Assembly (NCBI RefSeq): GCF_030160115.1
Contig: NZ_BSNS01000011.1
Coordinates: 496,001-560,000, forward strand
DNA: 64,000 nt
Direction: 5' to 3'
From: Devosia nitrariae
GTDB lineage: Bacteria; Pseudomonadota; Alphaproteobacteria; Rhizobiales; Devosiaceae
A program made the translations under genes and the position numbers. Positions 24,383 through 31,985 of the stretch are shown one piece after another. The notes beneath the pieces are model-generated. The model had not been told where the DNA came from. It searched no databases and was given only the letters and a program-made list of their open reading frames with translations. Position 1 is the stretch's first letter; every line of letters begins with the position of its first letter.

Positions 24383-25231
24383 ATGCCAGACGCCATGCCC
24401 GGCCAGCACCAGGACGTTCAGCCCGGCCGCCAACATGCCATGTACCCCGAACCCGACTGCGCGCCGCTCTACCCCGGCAGCGGCAGGCTCGAAGGCAAGG
24501 TCGCCATCATCACCGGCGGCGATTCCGGTATAGGGCGCGCCGTTGCGCTGCTCTTTGCCCGCGAGGGCGCCAAGCTCGCCATCGGCTATCTCGAAGAGGA
24601 CAGGGACGCTGAGGAAACGCTGCGTCTGATCGAGGAAGAAGGGGGCGACGCGATCCTCGTCAAGGGGGACATCGGCGACCGCTCGTTCTGTAAGTCCTTC
24701 GTCAACCGCACGCTTGAGAAGTTCGGAAAGCTCGACATCCTCGTCAACAACGCCGCCGAGCAGCATGTGCGCGAGGAGCTCGACGAGGTGAGCGAGGAAG
24801 ATATGACCCGGGTCTTCAAGACCAACATCTTCGGTTATTTCTTCATGGTCCAGGCCGCGCTCGACCACCTGCAGGAGGGTGCCCGCATCATCAATACCTC
24901 CTCGATCGTGGCTTACCGCGGCCAGGCGCAGCTGATGGATTATTCCATGACCAAGGGCGCGATCGTGGCGCTGACGCGTTCGCTGTCCTCACGGCTCGCC
25001 GACAAGAAGATCCTGGTCAACACCGTCGCCCCCGGGCCTATCTGGACGCCGCTGATCCCGGCAAGCTTCCCCGAGGACAAGGTGGCCGAGTTCGGCACCT
25101 CGGTGCCGCTCAAGCGCCCCGGCCAGCCCAATGAAGTCGCGCCGGCCTACCTCTTCCTCGCCTGCGAGGACAGCCGCTACATGACCGGCCAGACCATACA
25201 TGTGGACGGTGGTGATTTCCCCAGCAGTTGA
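24383..25231 (+). CDS. SDR family NAD(P)-dependent oxidoreductase
   Basis: A 282-residue short-chain dehydrogenase. The cofactor loop TGGDSGIGRA is near 49-58, NNAA near 127, the catalytic Ser in NTSSIVA near 174 and the YSMTK motif (Tyr and Lys) near 187-191. The N-terminal 35-residue extension rich in Pro and Gln, followed by YPGSGRLEGKVAIITG, is typical of the YghA/YhdF-like group often called general stress dehydrogenases. Substrate unknown. The ATG at 24383 has GGAG eight bases before it. A GGAAC box at 24326-24330 is present upstream but lacks a good -10 partner. Confidence 0.88.
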   Translation: MPDAMPGQHQDVQPGRQHAMYPEPDCAPLYPGSGRLEGKVAIITGGDSGIGRAVALLFAREGAKLAIGYLEEDRDAEETLRLIEEEGGDAILVKGDIGDRSFCKSFVNRTLEKFGKLDILVNNAAEQHVREELDEVSEEDMTRVFKTNIFGYFFMVQAALDHLQEGARIINTSSIVAYRGQAQLMDYSMTKGAIVALTRSLSSRLADKKILVNTVAPGPIWTPLIPASFPEDKVAEFGTSVPLKRPGQPNEVAPAYLFLACEDSRYMTGQTIHVDGGDFPSS

Positions 25232-25262
25232 GGTGGGTTAGGGGATGTCATCCGCGCCGGGA

Positions 25263-25399
25263 GAAGGCCCCCTCACCCTGCCCTCTCCCCGAAGGGCGAG
25301 GGGACCCTGTGGCTGTGCACGATCAAAGCAGGGGCACCGTGTTCACCTCGCCCCTCCGGGGAGAGGTCGACGGCGAAGCCGGCGGGTGAGGGGGCCTTC
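25263..25399. repeat. large imperfect inverted repeat between convergent genes
   Basis: Outer arms GAAGGCCCCCTCACCC (25263-25278) and GGGTGAGGGGGCCTTC (25384-25399) are perfect over 16 bases. An inner pair (CCTCTCCCCGAAGGGCGAGG and its near-complement CCTCGCCCCTCCGGGGAGAG) pairs with few mismatches, leaving a loop of about 50 bases. It lies between the SDR and GGDEF-EAL genes, where it could end both transcripts. Confidence 0.75.
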
Positions 25400-25452
25400 C
25401 CATCTCCGCGTGTAAAACCTGTGCGTGAGGATGCAGGGTGCCCCCCGCACAC

Positions 25453-27675
25453 CTACCCAGCCCGCTCCTCGAACCGCTCCGCGCTCCCCGTTAGCACCCG
25501 CGAGAACTCCACCTCGCTCACCGGCTTGGACAGCAGATAACCCTGCAGTTCATGGCAGCCGATGGCGGTCAGGTGGTCGCGCTGAGCGGTCGTTTCGACG
25601 CCCTCGGCTGTGATCTGGAGCTTGAGCGCACGGGCCAGCGCCACGATTGCACGCACGATCGCGTCGCAATCCGGGGAGATGCCCAGCTGCGAGATGAATG
25701 AGCGGTCGATTTTGAGCTTGTCGACCGCATAGGTGCGCAAATAGCTCATCGAGGAATAGCCGGTGCCGAAATCATCGAGCGCAATGCTGATCCCCATGTC
25801 CCGCAGGGCCTTGAGCGACGCCTTGGTGGTGCCGCTATGGTCGAGCAGCACGCTCTCGGTGATCTCGATCTGCAGGCGTTCCGGCGGGAGCCTCGTCTCC
25901 TTGAGGATCTCCGCGACACGCTCTGCCAGCCGCTCGTTACGGAACTGGACTGGCGACACATTGACCGCGACCCACGGCACGTTGCAGCGCACCGCGAATT
26001 CGCACGCCTCCCTCAGCACCCACTCGCCCAGCGGCTCGATCAGCGCCCGTTCCTCGGCGACGCTGATGGACACCTCCGGCGGCAGGCGGCCATGGACGGG
26101 ATGGTCCCACCTTACCAGCGCCTCCGCGCCGAGCACGGTGTTGGAATCGGCGGCAAACAGCGGCTGGTAGACGAGGCTCAGCTGCGTGCCGGCTTCGAGA
26201 GCCTCGCGCAGCTCCCGCTCGATCAGCCGGCGCTGCTTGACCAGGTCGTCCATGTCCCCGGTGAACATCTCGTAGCGGTTCCGGCCGCGGCCTTTCGCCT
26301 GGTAGAGGGCGATATCGGCCTTGCGCAAGAGTTCGTCACGCGCGCCAGTCGGATGGGTCGAGAGCACGATGCCGATGCTGGCGCTGACATGCGCGCGTTC
26401 ACCGGAAAGGTCGAAGGGCTCGCGCATCACATCCAGCAGCCGGGCTGCCAGCTCCTCGGCTTCCGGGTCTCCGGCGATATCCGTCTGGATGACGGCAAGT
26501 TCGTCGCCCCCGAGCCTCGCGACCGTATCTTCCCGGCGCACCACGCTTTCGAGGCGCCCCGCCACCTGCCGTATCAACTCGTCGCCCGCCGCATGTCCGA
26601 GGGTGTCGTTGACGTTCTTGAAGCGGTCGATATCGATGGCATGGAGCGCCACCATCGCGTTGGGTCGCCGTGCGGTCAGCAGGGCGCGATCGAGCCGGTC
26701 CTCGAAGAGTGCCCGGTTGGGCAGGCCCGTCAGCGTATCGTGGAAGGCGAGGTAATGCGCCTGCGCTTCGCTGGCTTCGAGCTCCGTTGAAGAGCGGCGC
26801 AGCCGCGCCAGCAGCCAGGCGAGGAGCGCGAGACCCGCGAGGATGGCGCCCGCCGCGCCCGGCGCCATATCCTTGACCACTTGCAGGCCGGGCCGGTCGC
26901 CCTCCCAGGTCACATAGGCCAGAGGCGAGCCGGCGGCATCAACGATCGGCACCGCCAGCTGCTCCGGATCGAGCTGCTGGGGCGTGACGATCTCGACGCC
27001 GCTGATGTGGTATTGCACCGCGATCTCCGCTTCGATCGCCTCGTCCAGCCGCTGCACCGCCACGTGCAGGAATTCCGCGCCCGGCGCCTGCATCAGGTTC
27101 TCCGTGCTCGGCACGATCGGCTTGACGCTGACGATTGCCGGCGTCCCGCCGAGCATCACCATGTCCTCGACCCCGATGTCGACGATCGCTTCGGTTGAAT
27201 CCTCCAGGCCCTCCGAGGCCGCGTCGAGCTCCTGGCGCAGCTGCGCGACAAGCGGCGCTATTGCCGCAGCTTCCGCCTGGTAGGCGGCCGGCTGCAACGT
27301 CTCGAGCTGCTGCATGGCGTGGATCGGCTCGTCTCGGGGCGTGAGCACATAGTTGCTGTCGTGCCCGAAATACTCGCCCATCCACAGGCCCAGGTTCTCT
27401 TCCATCCACGCCTGGTCGCCCATCCGCACGCGCACCACCGCCTCGTCCCAGATGACGGCGCTTTCCTGCTCGACCGGCAGGCGCTCGTAGACCGCCGCTA
27501 TACCGCTGGCGACGAAATCCGCCTGCCGCTGGATCGCCTCGTCATCGACGGCTATCACCGCCCACATGCCAAAGCCGAGTAGCAGAGCGAGCGCCGCGGC
27601 CACCGTTCCGGTGGCAACCAGGCTGGCTCTCGCCGTAATTGCGGGAGATCGAGGATGAGCGATTTTGATGTTCAT
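25453..27675 (-). CDS. CHASE4-GGDEF-EAL cyclic-di-GMP signalling protein
   Basis: A 740-residue inner-membrane protein. A membrane helix (about 20-42) leads into a periplasmic CHASE4 sensor (about 50-260) and a second helix (about 268-290), then a GGDEF domain (about 320-475) and an EAL domain (about 490-735). The cyclase active site reads GGDEL instead of GGDEF. The EAL part has EALVRW, and the NVSPVQFRNE, ESVLLD, DDFGTGYSS and KIDRSFI motifs, so phosphodiesterase activity is likely intact. It probably breaks down c-di-GMP in response to an external signal; the cyclase half may be regulatory. Confidence 0.9.
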   Translation of the reverse strand: MNIKIAHPRSPAITARASLVATGTVAAALALLLGFGMWAVIAVDDEAIQRQADFVASGIAAVYERLPVEQESAVIWDEAVVRVRMGDQAWMEENLGLWMGEYFGHDSNYVLTPRDEPIHAMQQLETLQPAAYQAEAAAIAPLVAQLRQELDAASEGLEDSTEAIVDIGVEDMVMLGGTPAIVSVKPIVPSTENLMQAPGAEFLHVAVQRLDEAIEAEIAVQYHISGVEIVTPQQLDPEQLAVPIVDAAGSPLAYVTWEGDRPGLQVVKDMAPGAAGAILAGLALLAWLLARLRRSSTELEASEAQAHYLAFHDTLTGLPNRALFEDRLDRALLTARRPNAMVALHAIDIDRFKNVNDTLGHAAGDELIRQVAGRLESVVRREDTVARLGGDELAVIQTDIAGDPEAEELAARLLDVMREPFDLSGERAHVSASIGIVLSTHPTGARDELLRKADIALYQAKGRGRNRYEMFTGDMDDLVKQRRLIERELREALEAGTQLSLVYQPLFAADSNTVLGAEALVRWDHPVHGRLPPEVSISVAEERALIEPLGEWVLREACEFAVRCNVPWVAVNVSPVQFRNERLAERVAEILKETRLPPERLQIEITESVLLDHSGTTKASLKALRDMGISIALDDFGTGYSSMSYLRTYAVDKLKIDRSFISQLGISPDCDAIVRAIVALARALKLQITAEGVETTAQRDHLTAIGCHELQGYLLSKPVSEVEFSRVLTGSAERFEERAG

Positions 27676-28023
27676 GACCGGCCCTGAAGTACAGGCCGAC
27701 CATGAGGCATGAATCTAAAGCTTTTCTTCCTTGAACCTGAGGAAATTGCAGGAGTGTCAGCGCCGCACCGCGGCCCGAATTAACCAGCAGTTAACGCTGC
27801 GCTTGGCAAACCGCGCGACGCTCCATAGTTTTCCACCCGGTATTGGGGAGTTGGCATGCAGAATTGAAGGGCGGTTCTTCTCGGCTGCCTCTGCGGTTTG
27901 CATGCTCACCGGCTTATTGTTTTCCGCTTTTTCTCGCCCGCACTTACGCGGAATGAGCGCCGTTCGGTACGGTGAAAGACAGTCAGCTCCGTTCCACCAG
28001 CCTGCCGCGAATGGAGCCAAGCG
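27676..28023. other. divergent intergenic region
   Basis: This 348-base gap separates the divergent GGDEF-EAL and ClpP-like genes and must hold both promoters. It is visibly more AT-rich than the flanking genes. No clear palindrome or RNA gene was seen. Confidence 0.4.
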
Positions 28024-29682
28024 ATGGAAACACTCGATCAACGCCCGACCGATGCGCCCGCAGCCGAGCCGAAGGCCTGGCCGCGAGGCAAGAATGAGAT
28101 CCGGCAGCCGCGCTTGCTGCCGGAGGTGACGGGCGCCAACATCATCACCCGCTACTGGCAGGGCGGCTATTCGCTTGGCGTCTCCTACTGGGTCTTCGGC
28201 GTGCTGGCGAACGTCGCGGCAGGCTTGCTTGCGTTCACCCTCAGCGCCGCGCTTTCCCCCGAGAAGGGCTACGAGCCGGGCGTGCTCTTTGCGTTCTTCG
28301 TCGCCTTCTGGATCGGCCTGACGGTGCTGGTCATCTGGGAGTTCGTCGGCTTGTGGCGCTCGGCGAGACGCCATGCCGACCGGCGGATCAAGCTGGGCAA
28401 GACATCCATCTGGGCAGGCCTTGCGCAGCTCACCGTTGTGCTCGGCGCCCTGCAGTTCGCCGCCGCACTGGCCACCAACGCGGCCCCGCAGGTCCGCGAG
28501 CTCCACGCCATGGCCTTCCTCGGTGATCCGGACATTCCCGCCAACTCGCTGCGGCTGCTGCGCGGCGCCACCGAGCTCGACCTCACCGGCGGCATCAAAT
28601 ACGGCCTCGCCACCGACCTCGAGCGCGTGCTCGATGCCGCGCCGACCGTGCGCACCATCCACCTGACCAGCGGCGGCGGCCGCATCGGCGAGGCCGAGAA
28701 GGTCGCCGACCTCATCCGCGCCCGCGGGCTCGACACCTATGTGCCGAGCACGTGCGCGTCAGCCTGCACGCTGATCTTCCTCGCCGGCAAGACACGTACG
28801 CTCTTCGATGGTGCTCGTCTGGGCTTCCACTCGACGGATTTCCCGGGGACGAGCCCGGAAGACGCGGCACTGGCAGACCGCGACTATGTGGATCAGTTGA
28901 TTGCCGCCGGCGTCGAGCCGGGCTTCGCCAATCGTACGATCGCCTATCCGCCCACAGATATGTGGTACCCGCCCGGCGACACGCTGCTCGCCGCCAATGT
29001 CGTCAGCCGCCTGGACGACGGGACAACCTACGCCATTTCCGGTTTCGGGACCGACCCGGACGAGGCTGACATCGCGGCCAGCTTTGCCAGCATCGGCGTT
29101 TACAGCGCCCTCGAGGCGTTCGATCCGCAAGCTGCCGCAGAGGTCTACGCTGTGTTCACGCGGGCCTACGAGAACGGCAACACCTATGTCGAGATGATCA
29201 CCGAGGCCCAGGCGGTCATGACCGCGGCAGCCCTCAGGAGTTATCCTCTCGCCGACGATGACGTGCTGGTGCAGCTCAACGTCCTGCTGGCCGACCAGCA
29301 CCAGTGGCTCTCTCAGCAGGATACGGCAATGTGCTACGCCTATTCGTACGGTGGAGGTTCGCCTGTCGAGATCGCCGGCAGAATGTCCCCGCAGTTGCGC
29401 GAACGCCAACTTCTCCTCAACGAGCAGTCGTTTCGCACCGCTTCGCCAAGAGAGCCGGTCAACCAGAGTGCGGTCGACGCCTTGTGGGCGAAGATCTCGG
29501 GTTACATGGCGACCACGCTGGCTCCCGCCGAATACGAGACGTTCACTTCCGGCCTGCCGGCGACGACACCTCAGCAGCAGGCAGACTATTGCCATGCCGC
29601 GATAAGCATGTTCCGCCTGATCTCCACCCTGCCGCAGCACGAAGCCGCCCTGTTGATGCGCGACCTCCTCCGCGCGCTTTGA
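28024..29682 (+). CDS. membrane-anchored ClpP/crotonase-like protein
   Basis: A 552-residue protein. Residues about 48-150 hold three hydrophobic segments, and about 165-300 carry a ClpP-like fold: HLTSGGGRIGEAEKVADLIR matches the oxyanion-side block, CASACTLIFLAG carries the presumed nucleophile Ser, and ARLGFHST carries the presumed catalytic His. The last 230 residues have no recognisable domain. Such proteins look like membrane or periplasmic serine proteases of unknown substrate; similar uncharacterised proteins occur in alphaproteobacteria. Activity is inferred from motif positions only. Confidence 0.75.
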   Translation: METLDQRPTDAPAAEPKAWPRGKNEIRQPRLLPEVTGANIITRYWQGGYSLGVSYWVFGVLANVAAGLLAFTLSAALSPEKGYEPGVLFAFFVAFWIGLTVLVIWEFVGLWRSARRHADRRIKLGKTSIWAGLAQLTVVLGALQFAAALATNAAPQVRELHAMAFLGDPDIPANSLRLLRGATELDLTGGIKYGLATDLERVLDAAPTVRTIHLTSGGGRIGEAEKVADLIRARGLDTYVPSTCASACTLIFLAGKTRTLFDGARLGFHSTDFPGTSPEDAALADRDYVDQLIAAGVEPGFANRTIAYPPTDMWYPPGDTLLAANVVSRLDDGTTYAISGFGTDPDEADIAASFASIGVYSALEAFDPQAAAEVYAVFTRAYENGNTYVEMITEAQAVMTAAALRSYPLADDDVLVQLNVLLADQHQWLSQQDTAMCYAYSYGGGSPVEIAGRMSPQLRERQLLLNEQSFRTASPREPVNQSAVDALWAKISGYMATTLAPAEYETFTSGLPATTPQQQADYCHAAISMFRLISTLPQHEAALLMRDLLRAL

Positions 29683-30067
29683 GACTTGGGGGCGCCGAAC
29701 GGACAAGCGGCTCCGTCAATTCTCGCCCATTTGTGCAGGGGTTGCCGCGCAGCGAGTCGGGTGGGGGGTCGTCTTGCCCCCACCCAACCTCCGGACGAGA
29801 GCACCGACACCGTCCCACCCACCGGGTGTCATCCCAGCGAAAGCTGGGACCCAGCCCTGAACACATCACCGGGCACGGAAAGAGCAGTTAGCCACGTCTC
29901 CCGCAGCGTTGGCTGGTGCGACAGCCGGTCCGGGTTCGGAGTGTGGGAGGCAGACGAGAACCCCAACGGGGTACCTCTATTTCCACCAAAATGGGTTGGG
30001 TGACCGGGAGCCATTCGTACTCGAGCAAGCTATACTGGTTGAGCTGGCTCGAGTTGGGGGACTAATC
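29683..30067. other. gene-free gap with repeat
   Basis: This 385-base gap has no supportable gene. A dispersed repeat copy lies at 29813-29883; the rest is unremarkable. Confidence 0.5.
29813..29883 (-). repeat. dispersed intergenic repeat, copy B
   Basis: Inverted copy of the element at 22636-22706. The internal palindrome here is CCCAGC-GAAA-GCTGGG (CCCAGCGAAAGCTGGG), whereas copy A has a different core of similar shape, so the flanks are conserved and the stem has co-varied. Confidence 0.7.
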
Positions 30068-30607
30068 ATGACGTCTACGCAACCAACCGGTTCCGCCGGC
30101 GCGCCGGCATACGTCATTTCGGTCGCCACGGCCGAGGACATCCCTGACATCCTCGCTCTGCAGGCACGTAATCAGATCTCGAGGGGCGGAGCGCTGTCGA
30201 TCGAATTCCCGGCCGAGTGGTTCGAGCGGGCGGTGAAGGACATGCCTGTCGTCATCGGGCGGCGCGAAGGACAGCTCGCCGGCTTTCTCGTCTCCAGCTC
30301 GCAAGAAGCAACCCGGCACCTGGCACTTTCGCAGGCCAAATACCGCGCCTATCCCGCGGGTAAGGAGGCGTACAATTCAGGCCCGTTGTGTATCGCTGCA
30401 AGCGAGCGCGGGCGCGGGCTGGCATGGAAGCTGTTCGAAGCGCAGCGATCACTCTTGCCCGGCCGCGAGGGCGTTGCGTTCATTCGACGAGACAATGCCG
30501 TGTCGAGAGCGGTTCATGCCAAATACGGATTTCAGGAGGTTGCGGCGTTCTCCCATGCCGGGGTGGAATACCTGGTCGTGTCGTACTCCGCCGTGGACGC
30601 GAGCTAG
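30068..30607 (+). CDS. GNAT-family N-acetyltransferase
   Basis: A 179-residue acyltransferase. Motif A, the acetyl-CoA binding loop, is visible as GRGLAWKLFEAQ near 116-127, and the C-terminal part has AVHAKYGFQEVAAF, the usual YGF block. The N-terminus has the standard ATAEDIPDILALQARN helix. The ATG at 30068 has a GGGGGA site upstream; the frame is open to 29909 but that part crosses the intergenic region. Substrate unknown. Confidence 0.85.
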   Translation: MTSTQPTGSAGAPAYVISVATAEDIPDILALQARNQISRGGALSIEFPAEWFERAVKDMPVVIGRREGQLAGFLVSSSQEATRHLALSQAKYRAYPAGKEAYNSGPLCIAASERGRGLAWKLFEAQRSLLPGREGVAFIRRDNAVSRAVHAKYGFQEVAAFSHAGVEYLVVSYSAVDAS

Positions 30608-30662
30608 ATCAGCGTCAGAACGATTGCCTCTCCCGCCACGAAGATGCCCCCGTTCGCCCGGG

Positions 30663-31175
30663 CTATTCGCCGATCACCTGCTCCTCGATCCCCTCGGGAT
30701 AGCGATCGAGGGTGAGGTTGAGGCGGATGCCGTGTTCGAGGAACGCCTTCATGCCGGCGAGCAGCAGGGTGAAGCCTTGCGTGGAATCGGCCACGTACCG
30801 CACCAGCTTGTCGGCGTCGTCCTCCCAGCCCGCTTCCGTTACGCGCACGAACGTCGTGCCATCAGGGATCGCCTCAAACGTCCATTCGACCTGCGTCAGG
30901 CCGGCATAGCCCGGCCATTCGATGAGGACGTGCCTGTTGCGCTCGACGGCAATGGCAACGACATTGTTGACGACATCGTGGCTCTCCCACACCCACTGCA
31001 CCTGGGCGCCAGTCTCCAGCCGTCCGCTCCCCTTGCTGAACCAGAAGTTGGAGGTGATCGCAGGATCGACGATTGCCTCGAAGACGTCCTCGGCTGGCTT
31101 TCGGATCAACATGTCGGTCTTGGCGATTGGAGCGTGCGTCAGCATCATGTTGGCGATGGAAGTGTTCCTCTTCAT
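30663..31175 (-). CDS. SRPBCC (START-like) family protein
   Basis: About 170 residues with the SRPBCC/AHSA1 fold: the ADVFEA-type first helix (RKPAEDVFEAIVDPAITSNF), the FWFSKGSGRLETG loop, and VEWTFEAIPDGTTFVRVTEA strands leading to the long C-terminal helix. These proteins bind lipids or hydrophobic ligands in a deep cavity. The start is uncertain: ATG codons at 31211, 31175 and 31145 are all in frame and none has a strong ribosome binding site. It flanks the left edge of the BREX island. Confidence 0.8.
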   Translation of the reverse strand: MKRNTSIANMMLTHAPIAKTDMLIRKPAEDVFEAIVDPAITSNFWFSKGSGRLETGAQVQWVWESHDVVNNVVAIAVERNRHVLIEWPGYAGLTQVEWTFEAIPDGTTFVRVTEAGWEDDADKLVRYVADSTQGFTLLLAGMKAFLEHGIRLNLTLDRYPEGIEEQVIGE

Positions 31176-31211
31176 CTGCCCTGACGACACGCCTCTCGAC
31201 TCGCCTGCCAT

Positions 31212-31512
31212 TTAGAATCTTCTGCCGCAATGCACCCCCGATGAGTATGGGTGGGTTAACTCCGTGTCGATCACGTGCAGCACGTTTGCGGTGCATGTGC
31301 TAAGGACATGCTGTCTATCTGTATCTCCTTGCCGCTACCTAAACGGTTAAATGGGTGGGAAACCGAGTGCCTTATCGGATGCGCCATTTGATCTGCTAAA
31401 CACGATGAGTTTGGTTTTCGTGGTATCCACGAGAGTAACTGCGTATGTGTTGCCGCCAAGTAGGGCGTTAGGTTGCGTATCGACGTGCATGACTTAAGAC
31501 TTTGGGGGCTGA
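31212..31512. other. upstream region of the BREX operon
   Basis: This 301-base gap is more AT-rich than its surroundings and must carry the BREX promoter. It contains a 15-base palindrome at 31418-31432. No gene seen. Confidence 0.5.
31418..31432. promoter_or_regulatory. palindrome upstream of brxF, possible operator
   Basis: TCGTGG-TAT-CCACGA, perfect six-base arms with a three-base centre, 80 bases before brxF. No regulator gene is linked, so the binder is unknown. Confidence 0.35.
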
Positions 31513-31971
31513 ATGATCGACAAGCTCGATCGACTCGTCGAGGATATTTCGGGCCTGAACAGCAAGCTGGTACTTCTGATCGGCCCACCCAGATCTGGAA
31601 AGAGTCATCTACTCACGCAGCTGGCCGCGCGCCGGAAGGTGCGTGTGCTGAGTGTCGGTACGACCCTCGGTCGTGAATTGCTGACAGTGCCGAGCACGAG
31701 AAGACATTTACAGGCGGCCGACCTGCTGAAGGGCCAAGTGGATGCCTTTGCTCGCGATGGCCTTTCGCTCATGGATAACATCGAGCTTCTGTTCGATCGC
31801 ACGTTGCAGCTCAACCCGCTTGACTTATTGAAGCGACATGCTCACGCGCGTCGCGTCATTGCGGTGTGGCCAGGGGGCCTTCGGGAAAACCGGCTTTCCT
31901 ACGCTACAACAGGTCATCCAGAATGCAAGGACTACGGCCTCGACGGCCTGGTCCCGTTCGAAATTCATTGA
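31513..31971 (+). CDS. brxF: BREX type 3 P-loop protein BrxF
   Basis: A 152-residue ATPase-like protein, first gene of the BREX operon. The Walker A motif is GPPRSGKSH at residues 24-32 in LVLLIGPPRSGKSHLLTQL. The acidic Walker B-like segment is weak. The size and position directly before brxC match BrxF of type 3 BREX systems. A strong GGGGG ribosome binding site precedes the ATG by a few bases. BrxF probably works with BrxC in ATP-dependent assembly on DNA, but its biochemical role is not established. Confidence 0.88.
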   Translation: MIDKLDRLVEDISGLNSKLVLLIGPPRSGKSHLLTQLAARRKVRVLSVGTTLGRELLTVPSTRRHLQAADLLKGQVDAFARDGLSLMDNIELLFDRTLQLNPLDLLKRHAHARRVIAVWPGGLRENRLSYATTGHPECKDYGLDGLVPFEIH

Positions 31972-31985
31972 AGGGGGAACACGGG

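Noticed and set aside
27757..28662. A minus-strand frame of 301 codons overlapping the ClpP-like gene start
   Set aside because: It crosses a divergent promoter region and lies antisense to membrane-helix codons; no ribosome binding site or domain.
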